Source: Albugo candida (lineage: Eukaryota > Oomycota > Peronosporomycetes > Albuginales > Albuginaceae). From it: a stretch of 64,000 bases of DNA. The position numbers and the translations under genes were made by a program. The notes below the pieces were generated by a model. It worked only from the letters and a program-made list of their open reading frames with translations. It was not told the DNA's origin and did no database searches. Location of the stretch: assembly GCA_905220665.1 (NCBI GenBank), contig CAJNAR010000154.1, forward strand, positions 124,001 to 188,000. Direction: 5' to 3'. Every line of letters begins with the position of its first letter. Position 1 is the first letter of the stretch. This document shows, piece by piece, positions 34,002 through 45,692 of this stretch.

Positions 34002-34148
34002 TGGTGGCAGGTGAGCGAAGACGGGTGCGTTGGAAAAATTGCCGAAACTGAAGTTTTATTCTTAGAAAATTAAAATCCTAACCAATCGTTTAGACTAAGT
34101 ACCAAGTGCGACTAGAAATCTAAAGCACATTCTTAAGTCCTTTCAGCA
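34002..34148 (-). repeat. 5' LTR of Copia element 2
   Basis: The 147-bp partner of 21404-21551. Its outer end (TGCTGA on the minus strand) joins directly to F1-D coding sequence (RLTIGLC). Confidence 0.83.
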
Positions 34149-35841
34149 CATAGCCCAATTGTCAGTCGATGAAAGCGTGTCATTATCTTTTCCATTGACT
34201 GTACAATTTGTTTTAATTCACTTAGAAACTTCTTGTGCTCACTGCAAATCATTTTGGGAAGTAGAACCATACTTTTGCACTGTTCCTTGCGGACACAATT
34301 GTTTAGCACATGTCCCGGTGCCACCCAGGTTTTTTCTTGCTTTATATTTCTCCATAAATAGGAATGCTGGTGACCTACTGAGTCCGTTCTTTCTCTGACC
34401 AGATAAAAAATTTTTTTTACACGCGCCGCAGTATACAAATTCTTTTTATGAGCATTTGTTTTAACAATGATAATTCTGGATACACGCACGGGTTATTTTT
34501 GACTGGGTTGCGGTAATTGTTGCAATGGTAATCTTCCAGTATTGTTAGATGGCTGAAAGGACTAGAGTGGCTATTGTGGCAAACCTTCATAAGAGCATGT
34601 GTTATGATAGTGGAATTGTATATCAGTGTAAAGCCTGACACAAAACTACTACTAATAAGTAGTATACCCCTATCTTTAGCGAATTTTTCAACAAAACAGT
34701 TTAGAAAAACAAGTAGTAAGGTCTGAGTAGTGGTGGAGTATGCACAAGACACTTTGCTAACTTCCCAGAAATCTTCCAAGATCACGTCTCCCGAGGTTTC
34801 GCGCTATAAAACTTCTCATTGTTGTACCCCTCTTCAAAAGCTTTTTTACCACCAAGCTTTGACATCATTAACCTAAAATAAATATCCACCTCTGATGCGA
34901 TAAAGTAACATCCGTAGACACCAGCTGGACTGGTGCAGTCTCGTGCAAGAGAGGAAGTTTTGAAGGGTTACAAGGCTGTATTGCCAGCATTATGCAATAT
35001 CTTTTCGTCTCTTCGAAATATACGATTCAACTTCTTACAGGCTCTTGTGGATAGCAATTCCATTCCTGGACAGTATAGGTAAGCACATACGTACGTATGG
35101 TATTTGTTCGTGATCTATATAAAAGTGTATATGCGATAACCGAATGATGCGGTATGAAGAGCCACGCCTTTTTCACATTGACAAGATTTTTTCCTGAAAC
35201 AAACAACGTGCAATGGGTTTCTGGATAGATACTGTAAGCTGATGTGCTTCAGTCTCAGTTAAATCCTATTCAACCCATGATTTTGGATATAAGAGTGCGT
35301 TGATCTCAGGCAGATTTCTCTGTTTGTACCTTTTTTCACAGATTTTTGGTTGACAGTTCATCGCTTTTATTTCATTGTGAAAGTATAATGTTACATCTAG
35401 CGTATTGCCACAAGATAGAAAACATTTCTCGATTGACTTATTCATCAAAAGAGTTGAAAATAATGTTTTTCATTTGCTTTGCAAGTGTATTCAAGCTGTC
35501 TTCGACTGACGACAACCGAGATGAAGATTTCGGTCGCTAATCCACGTTGGGCTGCACGACGCAAAATTCCACATCATTGCACCGTTTTTGAAGTGTTTCG
35601 AGCATTGTCATGTGATCTTTGATCAGATACGTGGGCGTAAAATCTATCATCGCGGCAAGTGCAATTCGGTAAACACTACCTTGCTGCATCAAGCAAACGG
35701 GCAACTGTAGTAGTTCCTCCCGGTATCTACAAAAAGTGCGGGAGAAGATTTAATCGAATTCCAGCTTTCCAGGTCATTAAGCTTCGTTCCTACACACAGG
35801 AGTGCAAAAAAGAATAATGACAAAGAGAATCGCGAAACCTT
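34149..35841 (-). pseudogene. F1 family copy D, N-terminal and middle part
   Basis: The minus strand carries F1 from its start to ...RLTIGLC, where the Copia LTR cuts in. The start codon is lost: AAG at 35839-35841 stands where F1-A and F1-C have the ATG of MVSR. The signal peptide follows (SLSLFFFALLCVGTK). Unit 1 keeps its spacing, with a CxxC broken by a frameshift, then 37 residues to CNDVEFC. Further recognisable parts are ILEDFWEVSKVSCAYST, FLNCFVEKFAKDRGILLIS and YPELSLLKQM. Unit 3 is YLWRNIKQEKTW followed by CVRKEQCKSMVLLPKMICSEH. Many frameshifts and stops occur, especially at 34.8-35.3 kb. The remainder of the gene is at 21165-21403. Confidence 0.82.
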
Positions 35842-36563
35842 TTCTATTTCATTTGTCATTTGAAAGCTGTCATGTTTATTGCCACAGGTCACTTGGTGAC
35901 TGGACATATTCGCAAACATTGAAACCAGAGCAATGTAAAATCAGAAAAATGACTCAATGACAGTAAAATTCTTTTCGCCATTAACGCAGATATCAAAATC
36001 CTGTTAGTGGTTTTACTTAGAATCGTTTCAGTAACAAACTCTCATTATTCAACGTGCTGCATACTTTCCATTTAGGAGCGTATTTCCCCTCAGGGCTGTA
36101 TTCTTGGAGAGACTTGGCATCAAGTATAAAAGTTGTTTCCTATCGATATGCGATATAACCAATATATTTGATGGTCGATCTTCTGCTGGGAGGTCAACGC
36201 GATCTTGAGATGGAGAGATCTCCATTAAACAACTTCAAATAGTCTCACCGGAAGATTTTCTAGTTGCACAGCCGATCGTTTAACCGTCTTCTCGGGATAG
36301 ATTTCTGGGTCTTGATAATTTAGATTCGATAACCCAATGTTTTATGACATATATTTGAAGTAAACCAAATGTGATCGTGTTTCCACCATGGCGCATGATA
36401 GAAATGATCTAGAGGTATAAACCAGTTCTCCGAATTCTTTACCACCCCCTGAAAAACCTGCCGAGAAAGATTATTTACTATGTGAAGCATCCTTTATATC
36501 ATAATCATGCCAAAGGCACTTGTGATCCCATTCTATGCATCCTTACGGTCCCACTAAAGGAAT
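35842..36563. other. Upstream flank of F1-D, no gene seen
   Basis: No coding sequence is supported. By analogy with the other blocks this would be the shared promoter region with an F2 copy, but no F2 similarity was found in 36-38 kb. Confidence 0.4.
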
Positions 36564-36779
36564 TTAATTATAGCGTTCTACTTGCTTTATCAATATGGTA
36601 GAATTTATTTCTCTCATAAAAGACTTTCTTGAGATCCTTCTTACCAGGTCTGAAAAGGAATGTAGTTCGAACAAGGAACACGATGCACATTCTTGCGAAC
36701 TAGGAAACCATCCTCCAGCCATGCCAACTACTATGTTTAATAATACTATTCGAGCGCATAGGTAAGGAAACGCTCTCAT
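36564..36779 (-). CDS. Small secreted protein candidate, 71 aa
   Basis: ATG at 36779. The N-terminus (MRAFPYLCARIVLLNIVVGM) is hydrophobic and could be a signal peptide ending at AGG. It is followed by SSQECASCSLFELHSF with one CxxC. The same frame is open upstream to 37070 (95 codons), separated only by tandem TAA-TGA stops just before the ATG. So this could also be the C-terminal half of a decayed larger gene with an internal membrane segment. No relative is seen in the window. Confidence 0.3.
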   Translation of the reverse strand: MRAFPYLCARIVLLNIVVGMAGGWFPSSQECASCSLFELHSFSDLVRRISRKSFMREINSTILIKQVERYN

Positions 36780-37070
36780 GCTTCATTATCGTTTATGCAA
36801 AAGCCAATTAGCATAATGAGTACACCTGTTTTTGCCTCTTTGCTCCAACTCTATAAAGGCACACACAATTGGTATGGGTAGCTTCTCCTGGTCGGAGGAG
36901 AGTTTCATGACTATGATAGCTATCGTGTCGAAACCGTGTATACTTTGCTTTTTTCTGACTGGATGGAAGAAGCTCACAGAAAGACGACCGCTGTAATATA
37001 GTAATGAAATGTCACTGCTCAATTTGCTGGAATCTATAGCGGCATCACTATCGAATTTGATATTTATCAC

Positions 37071-39252
37071 AGCTTCATGTGTCCGAAATGGATCGTTTCG
37101 ATCCTAATTACGTTCACATACCTTCCGGCGCAAGTAATCTTAACAGAGAAGAGAAAGTTCGTTTAACCAGTTCCCTGGTATTAGGCAGATTCATTCTCTT
37201 TTCAAGCAATAAACGAATTAGTTGACGGTGTGTTCAATTTGAGTAATGTAAATCAATCTTGACAAATGTCGGTGATTTTCGGAATGGTGATATATGAGCA
37301 TATCTACTTCATCGGAGAAGCCTTTATTGAGTTCAGCTTACCCCACTACAATACGAATATGAGTGTACCTTGTCAGAAGTTATGGGAGTAAAAACGAACT
37401 GGCTCCTTCAACTTGATATTTTGCACACAAGGTGCTGCAAAGCTCCTGGAACTAGTGAAATAAGCAAACACAACAATCATTTCCGCTTGGTTCGGATGAA
37501 CAGTACAGATCAAATTATATTTTAATCCGTACCCAGTTCATTGATGAAAGCTTACATGAGATCGAAATGCTTGGATTAACCAGTCTCTTCTGTTACTCGG
37601 CATGGGATAATCACTATATCATTCATCTCAAATATAACCGTGAAAGCCGTACAACTGCACAAATCATGCTCTCGTCCAATTGTTCATCATCTTGCTTAGC
37701 CTATCCGAAACGACATGATACTAGAACACAAAGCAGCAGTATACGTACCAGAAAAGCTCCTATGCACAAAATCTGATTGATTGACGTTGGTACAATCGGT
37801 TTGGCAGCCCTTTAGAAGCCCTCCTTATACAGAGATGTTTGAAAATCGAATCTTCCAACTAGGACTTACAGCACGTCAAGTTGATCTATCAAAATCTACT
37901 GGTTTTGTAACTCTCAATATAGAGCACATTGGAAGGTGGAAATATCGACACAAGAATAGATACACTTTTGATGCAAGCAAAAAAATTAAATCGTACTATT
38001 CGACCTTATCAATTTGTAATTGAAGAAATACTGATAAGAGAATAAAGACCGCATAACCCTTCTGGATGCAACTCTTTTGGATATATATACATATATCACA
38101 GGAAATGATGCGCAAACTATCAAAATGCGCATTTTGATAGGCTGCGGAAGTTGGCGCTATCAAAAAAGGAAGTAATTCAAAACAGACGGTTGTAAAGATA
38201 TGCACTTCGGGAGCGAAATATGTTTATGGAGAATAAAGTCCAATTCCAAGATCTCACGGCAGATGAGATGAGCAGGTTGATTGAAGGTAAAGCTGCGTCT
38301 GATAAGCTCTTGTTACAAGAAAATTATGGCAATACTGTGCTTCTATGAGTGCTTTCAGGTGATTGATTTCGTCTTATGATCGCACTTCTCAAAACAACTT
38401 TTTTTATGAAAACTCATAGCTCGAGTTCAGTATTCTATACATGGAAATGAATAAAATCTTATTGGCTCCTACTAGAGAAAATACTATCGGCACAACAATC
38501 TATACAATTTCTTACCTCTCTCTTTTCTTTTGGTCCACTTTTTAAGCTATGACAAAACGTCACCATGATATCCGAATGAAAATGTATTACGCTTTACAGT
38601 ACAAATGGACTATATGCAAGGAAATTATCTAGTGTAGCAAGAAGAAGCTGTACTCGCATAATAATGAACTTTTGGTGTGGCTGTCCATCAGCTTATATGT
38701 TTTTTTCGTTTGAGCAATCAAGACGACAAAAGATTATTGGACCAGAGAGGTAAAGCATACGAATAATAGCGCGAATAGAGCAGCAATCCAGAGTATATAA
38801 TGACGATGCATCATATAGCGACTGCTTCGGCAGCTTATAGCATGTAGATGTCATAAAAGTGCGAGTATGCATTTTTCTGAAATGACTAACCTTCACTGCA
38901 AACCACAAGAAAGTATTTAAACGGTAAGTGATACCGAAAAAAAAAGAATTTCCACAAAAAAAAACGAAAAAAATGGTACTGAGGACCTCTTTTACATTTC
39001 CTTTTAGGATCCTAGTCGTAAGAATATATTGTAGCAGTTGAGAAAGAAGCTGGGATTCGATTTTTTCTCCCGATTGACTGCTTATAGTTCCAGAGAGGAC
39101 ACATTTCCTCAGCTCCGAGCCACGTGTCTGAAACGGCAAGTTGATCTTAACGAGTCCACTTGTTCGAAACAAGATTTTGCATCCACGTATTTGATCAAAG
39201 TCGGCATTGCGATTATTCATAAAGACTTGCAACACCAATGTTTGATTTACTG
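37071..39252. other. No supported gene
   Basis: AT-rich sequence. Frames at 37567-37776 and 37781-38023 (plus) have no recognised features. The second (QLGLTARQVDLSKST) weakly resembles a frame at 39038-39304 (QLRATCLKRQVDLNEST), which may indicate a diverged pair. A short plus frame at about 38220-38350 (MFMENKVQFQDLTADEMSRL) looks gene-like but ends after 42 codons. Confidence 0.35.
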
Positions 39253-39254
39253 TA

Positions 39255-40547
39255 CAGTACCCTACCAAAACGATTGCCGTTTTGTTTACATCCATATTTT
39301 TTAGATGCACCGAAGGGCACTTCAATCACAGTTACACGACAATCTTCAGCTCACTCAATGTCTCTCAAACTCTCCATGCTTGTTCTGATGCATATGCATA
39401 AGTGAATTCCCAAAACGTATTGATGTAGATATCATTTTAGACACTTCATTAATATTGGAGTATGGGTTATGCTACTAACGAGTTGATCAACCATTTGAAG
39501 CAAGAACTGCCTAAATTCTGCCTTGGAGGGTGTCAAATAATCTTTGCTATCAACCTCCATCGTTTCTTGGACCAAACATCTTAAGTTTGATAAACAATTC
39601 TTCTTCATTTTTTGCCATTGGAAGCTTCTGGATCTGATCTCTGAGTCTCGCCCACACATATTCGATTGGGTTCAGGTATGAAGAATTTGGTTGCCAATAC
39701 AACTTTGCAATGCCTATTTCATCCCTCCATTTCTAAGGCGGAATTGCATCAATATATTGAGGAGCCATCTTCCATTAACACTGGACCAATGAGCTTAGCC
39801 CAAAATCTGCTCAATTCAATATCATAGACTTGTTCAACAAACGCAATTGCTGTCCGCCGATTTCGACTCATGCGGATCAATCGAATCCTTATTTTCCTTG
39901 AGAGGCACCCCATAACATCACTGAATAGCGCCCTGATTTTAGACAGGGCACTAGAAAGTCTAGATTGTACCTCTCATAGTCTGTTCTCCAGACAAGCAGC
40001 TTGCAGAGATTCTTGCTCATTCAAAGCTGGCTTCATTTGTCTAGCAGACCGAATTTCAGTCGACAGACAATATTCCATGCACTTAAAGTGGCTTCTTGGG
40101 CGCTACGTGAGAAAGTAAACTAGTTTCATCAAGTCGCCTTCTTGTTGTTGACGGGCTGACTTGGACAGTCACTTTGTTGGTGATGCCTTGTAGTGTTGCC
40201 CGCCAATCTTCTTTGACTTTGTGAGCCAAGTGCCTAACATCCCTTTCATCAAGTTTCTTTTGTTCGTTCTGGACTTTTCTTGGAAAGAACACTGGATTCA
40301 TCGCGGTAGTAGTTCATAAGGCGCTGTACTTGTCTTTGACTGATTCCGAAATGAGCTGCAAACAAAAGTATGTCTGACCAGCCAACTTCATTCCGACCAG
40401 ACGGCTTCTAACTTCAGTAGATAAGGTTTTAGTTTCCAGAGTTTACGTGGCCATATTTTTAGAAAGTCAGACAAGTGTATGGGAAGGTAGCGCGTCGTCA
40501 GTTAAAATTTCACATATAAAAAACGACAATCTTTTGCTAGGGTACTG
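39255..40547 (-). mobile_element. Tc1/mariner-type DNA transposon with TIRs and TA target sites, 1.29 kb
   Basis: Both ends start CAGTACCCTA(C/G)CAAAA and the TIRs match over about 30 bp (39255-39284 and 40518-40547), with one base inserted. Each end is flanked by TA (39253-39254 and 40548-40549), the standard target of this superfamily. The size is typical of Tc1/mariner. The interior carries a broken transposase on the minus strand. Confidence 0.9.
39432..40460 (-). pseudogene. Tc1-like transposase, broken
   Basis: N-terminal helix-turn-helix pieces read LSTEVRSRLVGMKLAGQT and HFGISQRQVQRLM. The next DNA-binding part is at 40083-40301 (KLDERDVRHLAHKVKEDWRA, then SPSTTRRRLDET). In the catalytic domain SVMLWGASQGK, MEDGAPQYIDAIPP (catalytic Asp of the D-N/G-AP motif) and LYWQPNSSYLNPIEYVWARL (39650-39690) are clear. 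Stops and shifts occur between them and the first catalytic Asp was not located. Inactive. Confidence 0.85.
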
Positions 40548-40549
40548 TA

Positions 40550-41818
40550 CATGAAACCCCTAGGACCATTTTCAAAAATCATTACCGAGGTGGTCGGCAA
40601 TGGAATATATGGAATAAGACGAAAACCCTATGTTAGACTTGTTGCCGGAGGTAGTCACAAAAGAAGCTACATATTATAGGCGTGATATGAGATTATTTTC
40701 TCCTGTCAAGTAAAAGCGGGGTACCCATGAACCCAAAGCAATTCAACGGCTTTTGATCAATCAGGTCGTAAATTTGACCTTCTTGTTCGACGAAAAGCCT
40801 TGGATAAGAGCGTTTAGTAGAGAGATAGGGGCACATCAACACATCCTTCTCAATTAAATACCCATTAGACGTTACTTTCATCCCTCAACAGGCCCGTATC
40901 CGTGTGAAAGTGCGTGGCATATTATATCATACCGTACGTAGCTCGTTTGTACATTTTATAAGCGCGGCACCGGGCTTGAAAGAAGTATTCGCTTTATCAA
41001 CGTTGAAACCTAAAAGACCCTACCCGCTCAATCCTCTGGAAAACATTGTCAAAGTATGAAATGGATACATCATCTTCCGGAATGACGAAAAGTTTCATGC
41101 GAGAGGTTGGGAAATTAGCAGAACGTTTTTTTTTATATTTAATTTGAAAGGTGCAGGGTGGTACAGGTGATACTGCCCCCGCCTTTTGCAGGAAGGTGCA
41201 AAGGCAACTGTCTGTGTAGACAATTGAGACGTCCAACTTTACAATGTACAATTAAGTAAAGAGAGTACTTGCGTAAATACAACGGTAGAGCTTACTTACA
41301 GTGTCATGCCAGCGTCACGTGCAGTTCCCGAAGCCGAAACCCTCCCATATCGAGGCCATTCTGCAACTATATATAGACAGGAAATACCAATTTTTTGGCT
41401 CAGAATGAAATGTTGGAGGCAGGAAGACTTTTTAGAATCTCAAAGGATCCCTCTCGCATGATTCTGTAGACGTGTCAGAGTTGTCACAAATTTTGAATGA
41501 GAAGGCTCTGTTAACCCCTAAGCAGGTAAATGACAATCCAGTAGTCGAAGAGCGAAGAGGTATTTCTCAGGTGCTGTAAACGTTTTTACATGTCTGCAGC
41601 TTGAGCGTCAGTTTAGAAGCATCCTACAAGATCTGTATTCCCCCCAGTTTAGGACTGTAAATTTAATTACTTCATTGATGTATCTCGCAAAAGGCTGCGA
41701 GATGAAAAATTTCTCTTCGTACGTTCCCTTCACCGCCGGTTACATCCAGTTGTCATTGATACTCATAGAGAAACTGTTCCGTACAGTTGGTCGTGATTCT
41801 CATTAAAGGACGATTACT
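40550..41818. other. No supported gene
   Basis: Short unsupported frames only, for example 40693-40881 and 40997-41251 on the minus strand. Confidence 0.45.
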
Positions 41819-42097
41819 TTAAACCTCAAGCCTCCACAGCTCGCCCGAGTTGGTAATTAATGCGATCAAATTGTATCTGGGAAGACGATCTATATTTTGA
41901 GAGTACAAAAATGCTACAAGCTCTTCGAAAAGACCACGTAGACCAGAAAGCGGTACATATTTCATGGCTTTGAGTGCCGCACTGCTCACCAAGGCAACTA
42001 GAAACAAGAAAAAAATACAGAAAAGGAAAAAGACAAGCAACAAGAGCACCCGTGTTACCAGTAAAAAGTTTGAGGTACTCATTTCCAGGACAAACAT
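41819..42097 (-). CDS. Small membrane or secreted protein candidate, 92 aa
   Basis: ATG at 42097, stop at 41819-41821. Residues 8-40 are very hydrophobic (LLVTRVLLLLVFFLFCIFFL) and end in ALVSSAALKA, so this is a long signal peptide or an N-terminal membrane anchor. The remaining 50 residues are ordinary (LRGLFEELVAFLYSQNIDRL). The opposite strand gives a lysine-rich frame over the same bases, which looks like the shadow. No relative is known. Confidence 0.35.
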   Translation of the reverse strand: MFVLEMSTSNFLLVTRVLLLLVFFLFCIFFLFLVALVSSAALKAMKYVPLSGLRGLFEELVAFLYSQNIDRLPRYNLIALITNSGELWRLEV

Positions 42098-42739
42098 GGA
42101 GGGGAGGTATTCGGAACAAGATGACTCCGATCAAATATTATCGTTCTTAGAACTCCTTTCACGATCTCACAAAAAAACGCACCGCAACTCTAAAAGACAC
42201 CTACTCTTCTACTACATCTGCAAGACAAAACAGCTTTATAAGAATAAGTGTAGTGGGATTGCGATGTACACTTACACCTAATATGGGATCGAGGAAAGTG
42301 TACTCGGGTGGAAGTGTTGCAGCAAAGCTATCCAAATAACAACCTCGTGCGCTCCCCGAGTCGTCAACCATCAATTACATTGCAGTTCTCGCATCCTTGA
42401 AAGTGGGGATAAATGATTTCATGGTGGGTACTATTTTGGAGTTTTAAATATTATTCGAAATATTTTACCCGACAGGAACTATATAAGAGTGGCAAATGAA
42501 CTGCTTAATTTTGTACTAAAACACCTCACCGACGTCAAACAAGAAAGGTAGCCTTCTTGACTTGGAGCTATTGAGAAGCACATGGAAGTTGTTCCATAAA
42601 CGCTTCATAAAGTCCGATCCGACAAGCTGGGGCAAATACCACATTTGTGCAGACAGGTAGATTTCTGCATAAACCTGGATAGAAATATTTTATCGGCACT
42701 TTATCAATCGACCACTATGAACATTTTAATAATCAATAA

Positions 42740-43280
42740 TCGAGTCAAACGATTGGATGTTTATAGTAGAAGTGAATCTATTGATGATAAATGTAGAATT
42801 TGATGCGCACAATATCAAAGAAGACGTTACGTTTTCGACGCGATGGGGTCGCTTAGTGGGTGGATAACTTACCTGTAATGTATAAGAAAGTGGCGCTGTC
42901 GTGGAAGGCGGTGCCAGAGATAATTTTCGACTCAACTCGAGCAACCAAAGTTCCTGCACAGATGGAACTACTTCTAATGTGTAACGCTCCCTCCTGTACT
43001 CAAATGATAACGGGATGGAATCTGATCACTCCAGGGGCTGTGATCAGATCCCGGAAAGTCGGTGTCGTTTATTGCTGACCAATCGTTTTCTTTTTCCTAC
43101 TTAGAGGCATTCAGTGTTGGTGTCTATGGTTTGGTGCGAAATGACGTGGCTTGCTGTCTAGTTATATCGTCAAACCTTGTTTTCGTCTCGGAAATAGTGG
43201 CTTTCTCAATACAAGATGATAGAAGAAAGAATGATCGCTGCTTCACGACAGCAAAAACAAGGCCTCTTCGATAACATCAA
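42740..43280 (+). pseudogene. F3 family pseudogene, third copy
   Basis: The plus strand aligns with the minus-strand F3 copy at 58.5-59.05 kb. Paired readings in order are VEFDAHNIKEDVTFSTRW against VFAPHDWIKDVTFATRW, then KAVPEIIFDSTRAT against SAVPEMVLDSTRAT. Next are MELLLMCNAPS against MEIILMCRAPT, and further on VSEIVAFSIQDDRRK against FPEISATLHLSIQDGAKK. The readings fall in more than one frame and stops occur, so it is broken. Upstream (42.3-42.7 kb) and downstream (43.3-44.0 kb) the alignment fades. No F1 copy faces its tail, where a LINE remnant lies instead. Confidence 0.68.
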
Positions 43281-44716
43281 CGTGAAGCAACATGTCAGCT
43301 CTTACGATAAGAATTTATGAGCACTTCCCATTCAACCACTGATCGATTCGTTCAAGAAACCATGTCTTTAAATCATAACCACTTATAAATATAAGTCAAA
43401 AAGGCAGCATCAAAGGTTAGTCATTCACTGCAAGAGTGCTTCCTACATATAAGTCAGAATTCAAGTGGCAGTGTGATAATAATTCTTCGCCCGGATTGTA
43501 TTGGTTATACAATAGTTGAGAAGCACACTAGACGAAGCATTCGCAATGGATTTTTGATTGTGTGTCTTCCAAATCACGATGCACCACTAAGGGACGAGGA
43601 ATTGTTCTTTTCTTCGACCTACCGCACTCCTACACCTTTGATTCAGCAGCGAAGAATCCCTTTTTGTGTGATCTATTCACACCACTCGATCTGACAATCG
43701 GTGATTCAAGTGGAACGGTTATAAGTCGATCATTAGCGTGCTCGCCATGGCCGACACAGTTTACTGGGGTAGACGCTTAGGAATCCAACATCTAACTGAC
43801 CAAATATTTATCGATTCCTTACCGCGCAAGAATCGACTAGGCTACAGCTGCATGTCGCTCGAGCTATTTACTAGGGTATACAAATCTTTGAATATTCACG
43901 GTCACAACTTGCGAAAAATCATTCTGGCAATAAAATATATCTTCTTACTAAATCCAATTCAAATCCAATTCACACAGACCGACAAGAATATGGAAATCTT
44001 CATCACGACTATTTGAATATACTTAAGTTGTAGACGTAATCAAATTTGAAGCGAATTGGGTGCTCGAACAGTTACGGACAACTTCGAATCCCGGAAAAAG
44101 TAGGAAAGTTGGAAAACGAAAATGAAGTAACAGTTTCAGCGAATTGCGAAAAATATATCACAAGATAGCTGAAATGACGATGAATCAAGCCAGAGTGTTT
44201 GGGAAGCCGCAGTAGGTCGATATCGTAGTCGAGACACCAATAGGTCACGTCATTTTTTCGGAGCGAGTCTCTAACAATTTAGAACTTCGGTCTAAAACAT
44301 TGTCAAATACAGCCAGGATGCGAGCTTAGATCTTCGCTTGAAGTATATGGAGAGCTCTCGAAGCACATTATCTGCCTTCTGGATAGTACCTGTCACCGCG
44401 TGCCAATCGGCAAAGAATATGACCTAAAAAATGTGGTCCCGTGACATCGAACACGAGGGAAAACATTGACGAATGCAGGAATCATTATGTTTGTGTCATG
44501 GTCTCTCTATATACCTCCGTGACCAATAGCTCATAAATGAGAAAAAAATAAAAAAGGCTAGCGGATTCGACGCATGGTTTTCTTGCTCTAGGAGTGCAAT
44601 ACCGTGTCTCAAATGGCTGAAGTACGACCCAGATATTGGAAGCAATCGAGCACACGCAACATTGTTCCTCTTCAAGTATCAATGGAATACCAGCTGCATT
44701 TTTTATTGATTCGTAA
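43281..44716. other. No supported gene; possible F3 tail remains
   Basis: Two overlapping plus-strand frames at 43473-43780 and one at 43738-44016 have a protein-like composition but no recognised motif. They could be the decayed C-terminal part of the F3 copy that starts at 42.7 kb. Confidence 0.3.
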
Positions 44717-45480
44717 ATGTCTGGTGACTGTCTGAAGATATGGTTTTTAAAAAGGTATCTTCTTCGATCACAGCGTCACTCGGCAATGAACTTCTTATAC
44801 AAGAAAGAATCACTACCTGATATTGACAACTACAGAGCAATCGCAATACTTTGTGTGAATTTTAAAATACTCTCACAAGTATTGGCGCATCAATTGCAAC
44901 GTTGTTTGCCAAATTTGATCTATAAGGGTCAAAAAGCATTCGTGTGAGGGTAGTCGATGCATCTCCACGTCCCACACCATTTCGACAAAAACGGAAATCG
45001 TGCTCGACTTTTCTTGACTTTGAGAAAGCTTGTTACCGGTTTAACTCTGCGTACAAGTTTCGAGGTTTTCAAAAATGGGCGTCGGAAAAAATATAATCGA
45101 CTGTTCTTGTCTTTGATACAACGACATAATGGTCCCGTTGATAATTTATGGCAACGTCATAATGTCTATTGAGCCACAAGATGGTGTCAAATAAGACGGT
45201 AATTCTCAGCAAAGCTTTGGAATTCCAGCTGCATTGACATGAGAGCTTGGAAGTTGGAGCAATGACACTGGTGCCAAAACGGGACTGCTTTAAAGTGACC
45301 GATGCAACATTGCTTTACGGAACCTGAAATGGTGTTCCGACCCAGCGATAACTTTTTCAAGTATATTGCGATGAATATGGAACGAAGCACAACTTGAGCA
45401 AATCGTCTTTTCTCTCATTGAATCGGCCGTGTTTTCTCATTCCCAGGTATTTGGGCACTCCGTTCTTCCAGACACCCATC
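44717..45480 (+). pseudogene. LINE (non-LTR retrotransposon) reverse transcriptase fragment
   Basis: Plus-strand frames carry reverse transcriptase landmarks of non-LTR elements: ESLPDIDNYRAIAILCVNFK with QVLAHQLQRCLPNLIY and GQKAFV (44800-44945). These are followed by FLDFEKACYRF (45010-45042), the first catalytic block. LSKSSFLSLNRP and RYLGTPF (45390-45470) follow, typical of the region after the palm. The FADD block was not found. Stops and frameshifts separate the pieces. Confidence 0.75.
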
Positions 45481-45692
45481 GATTATTATATCATCTTTTG
45501 ACTAGTTTTCTAGGATCGTTTGATGTATCGTTTCGGTGTGCATTACTGATTACGAAAACGAGGCTAATATCATATCCGCAACAATACATAATGAACGTGA
45601 GCTTACTTGCGAGGAAAATAAGACTCGATGAATGCCACCCTAATCAGCAAAAAGTTTTTTTCTTAGTCAAGAGAATATTCGGTAAATTGAAG

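Larger units (their letters stand above)
21404..34148 (-). mobile_element. Ty1/copia element 2, 12.7 kb, inserted in F1-D and itself split by about 8 kb of foreign DNA
   Basis: LTRs of 147-148 bp lie at 34002-34148 (5') and 21404-21551 (3'). They start TGTTGG/TGCTGA and end in CA, and differ at about one base in eight by eye. The flanking bases are CATAG (34149-34153) and CATAA (21399-21403), a target duplication with one change. The F1 coding sequence continues across the element. Gag lies at 33.0-34.0 kb, while the zinc knuckle, protease, integrase, reverse transcriptase and RNase H lie at 24.85-21.6 kb. Without the roughly 8 kb between them the element would be about 4.7 kb, normal for Copia. 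The foreign segment carries the intact F1-B gene. Confidence 0.8.

Noticed and set aside
38693..39325. 210-codon minus-strand frame
   Set aside because: It has no ATG at its start and its first part runs through the TIR of the Tc1-like element, so the full frame cannot be a native gene. The remaining 187 codons have no supporting feature.
41964..42281. Lysine-rich plus-strand frame of 105 codons
   Set aside because: It overlaps the hydrophobic minus-strand frame and looks like its complement; composition is low-complexity.
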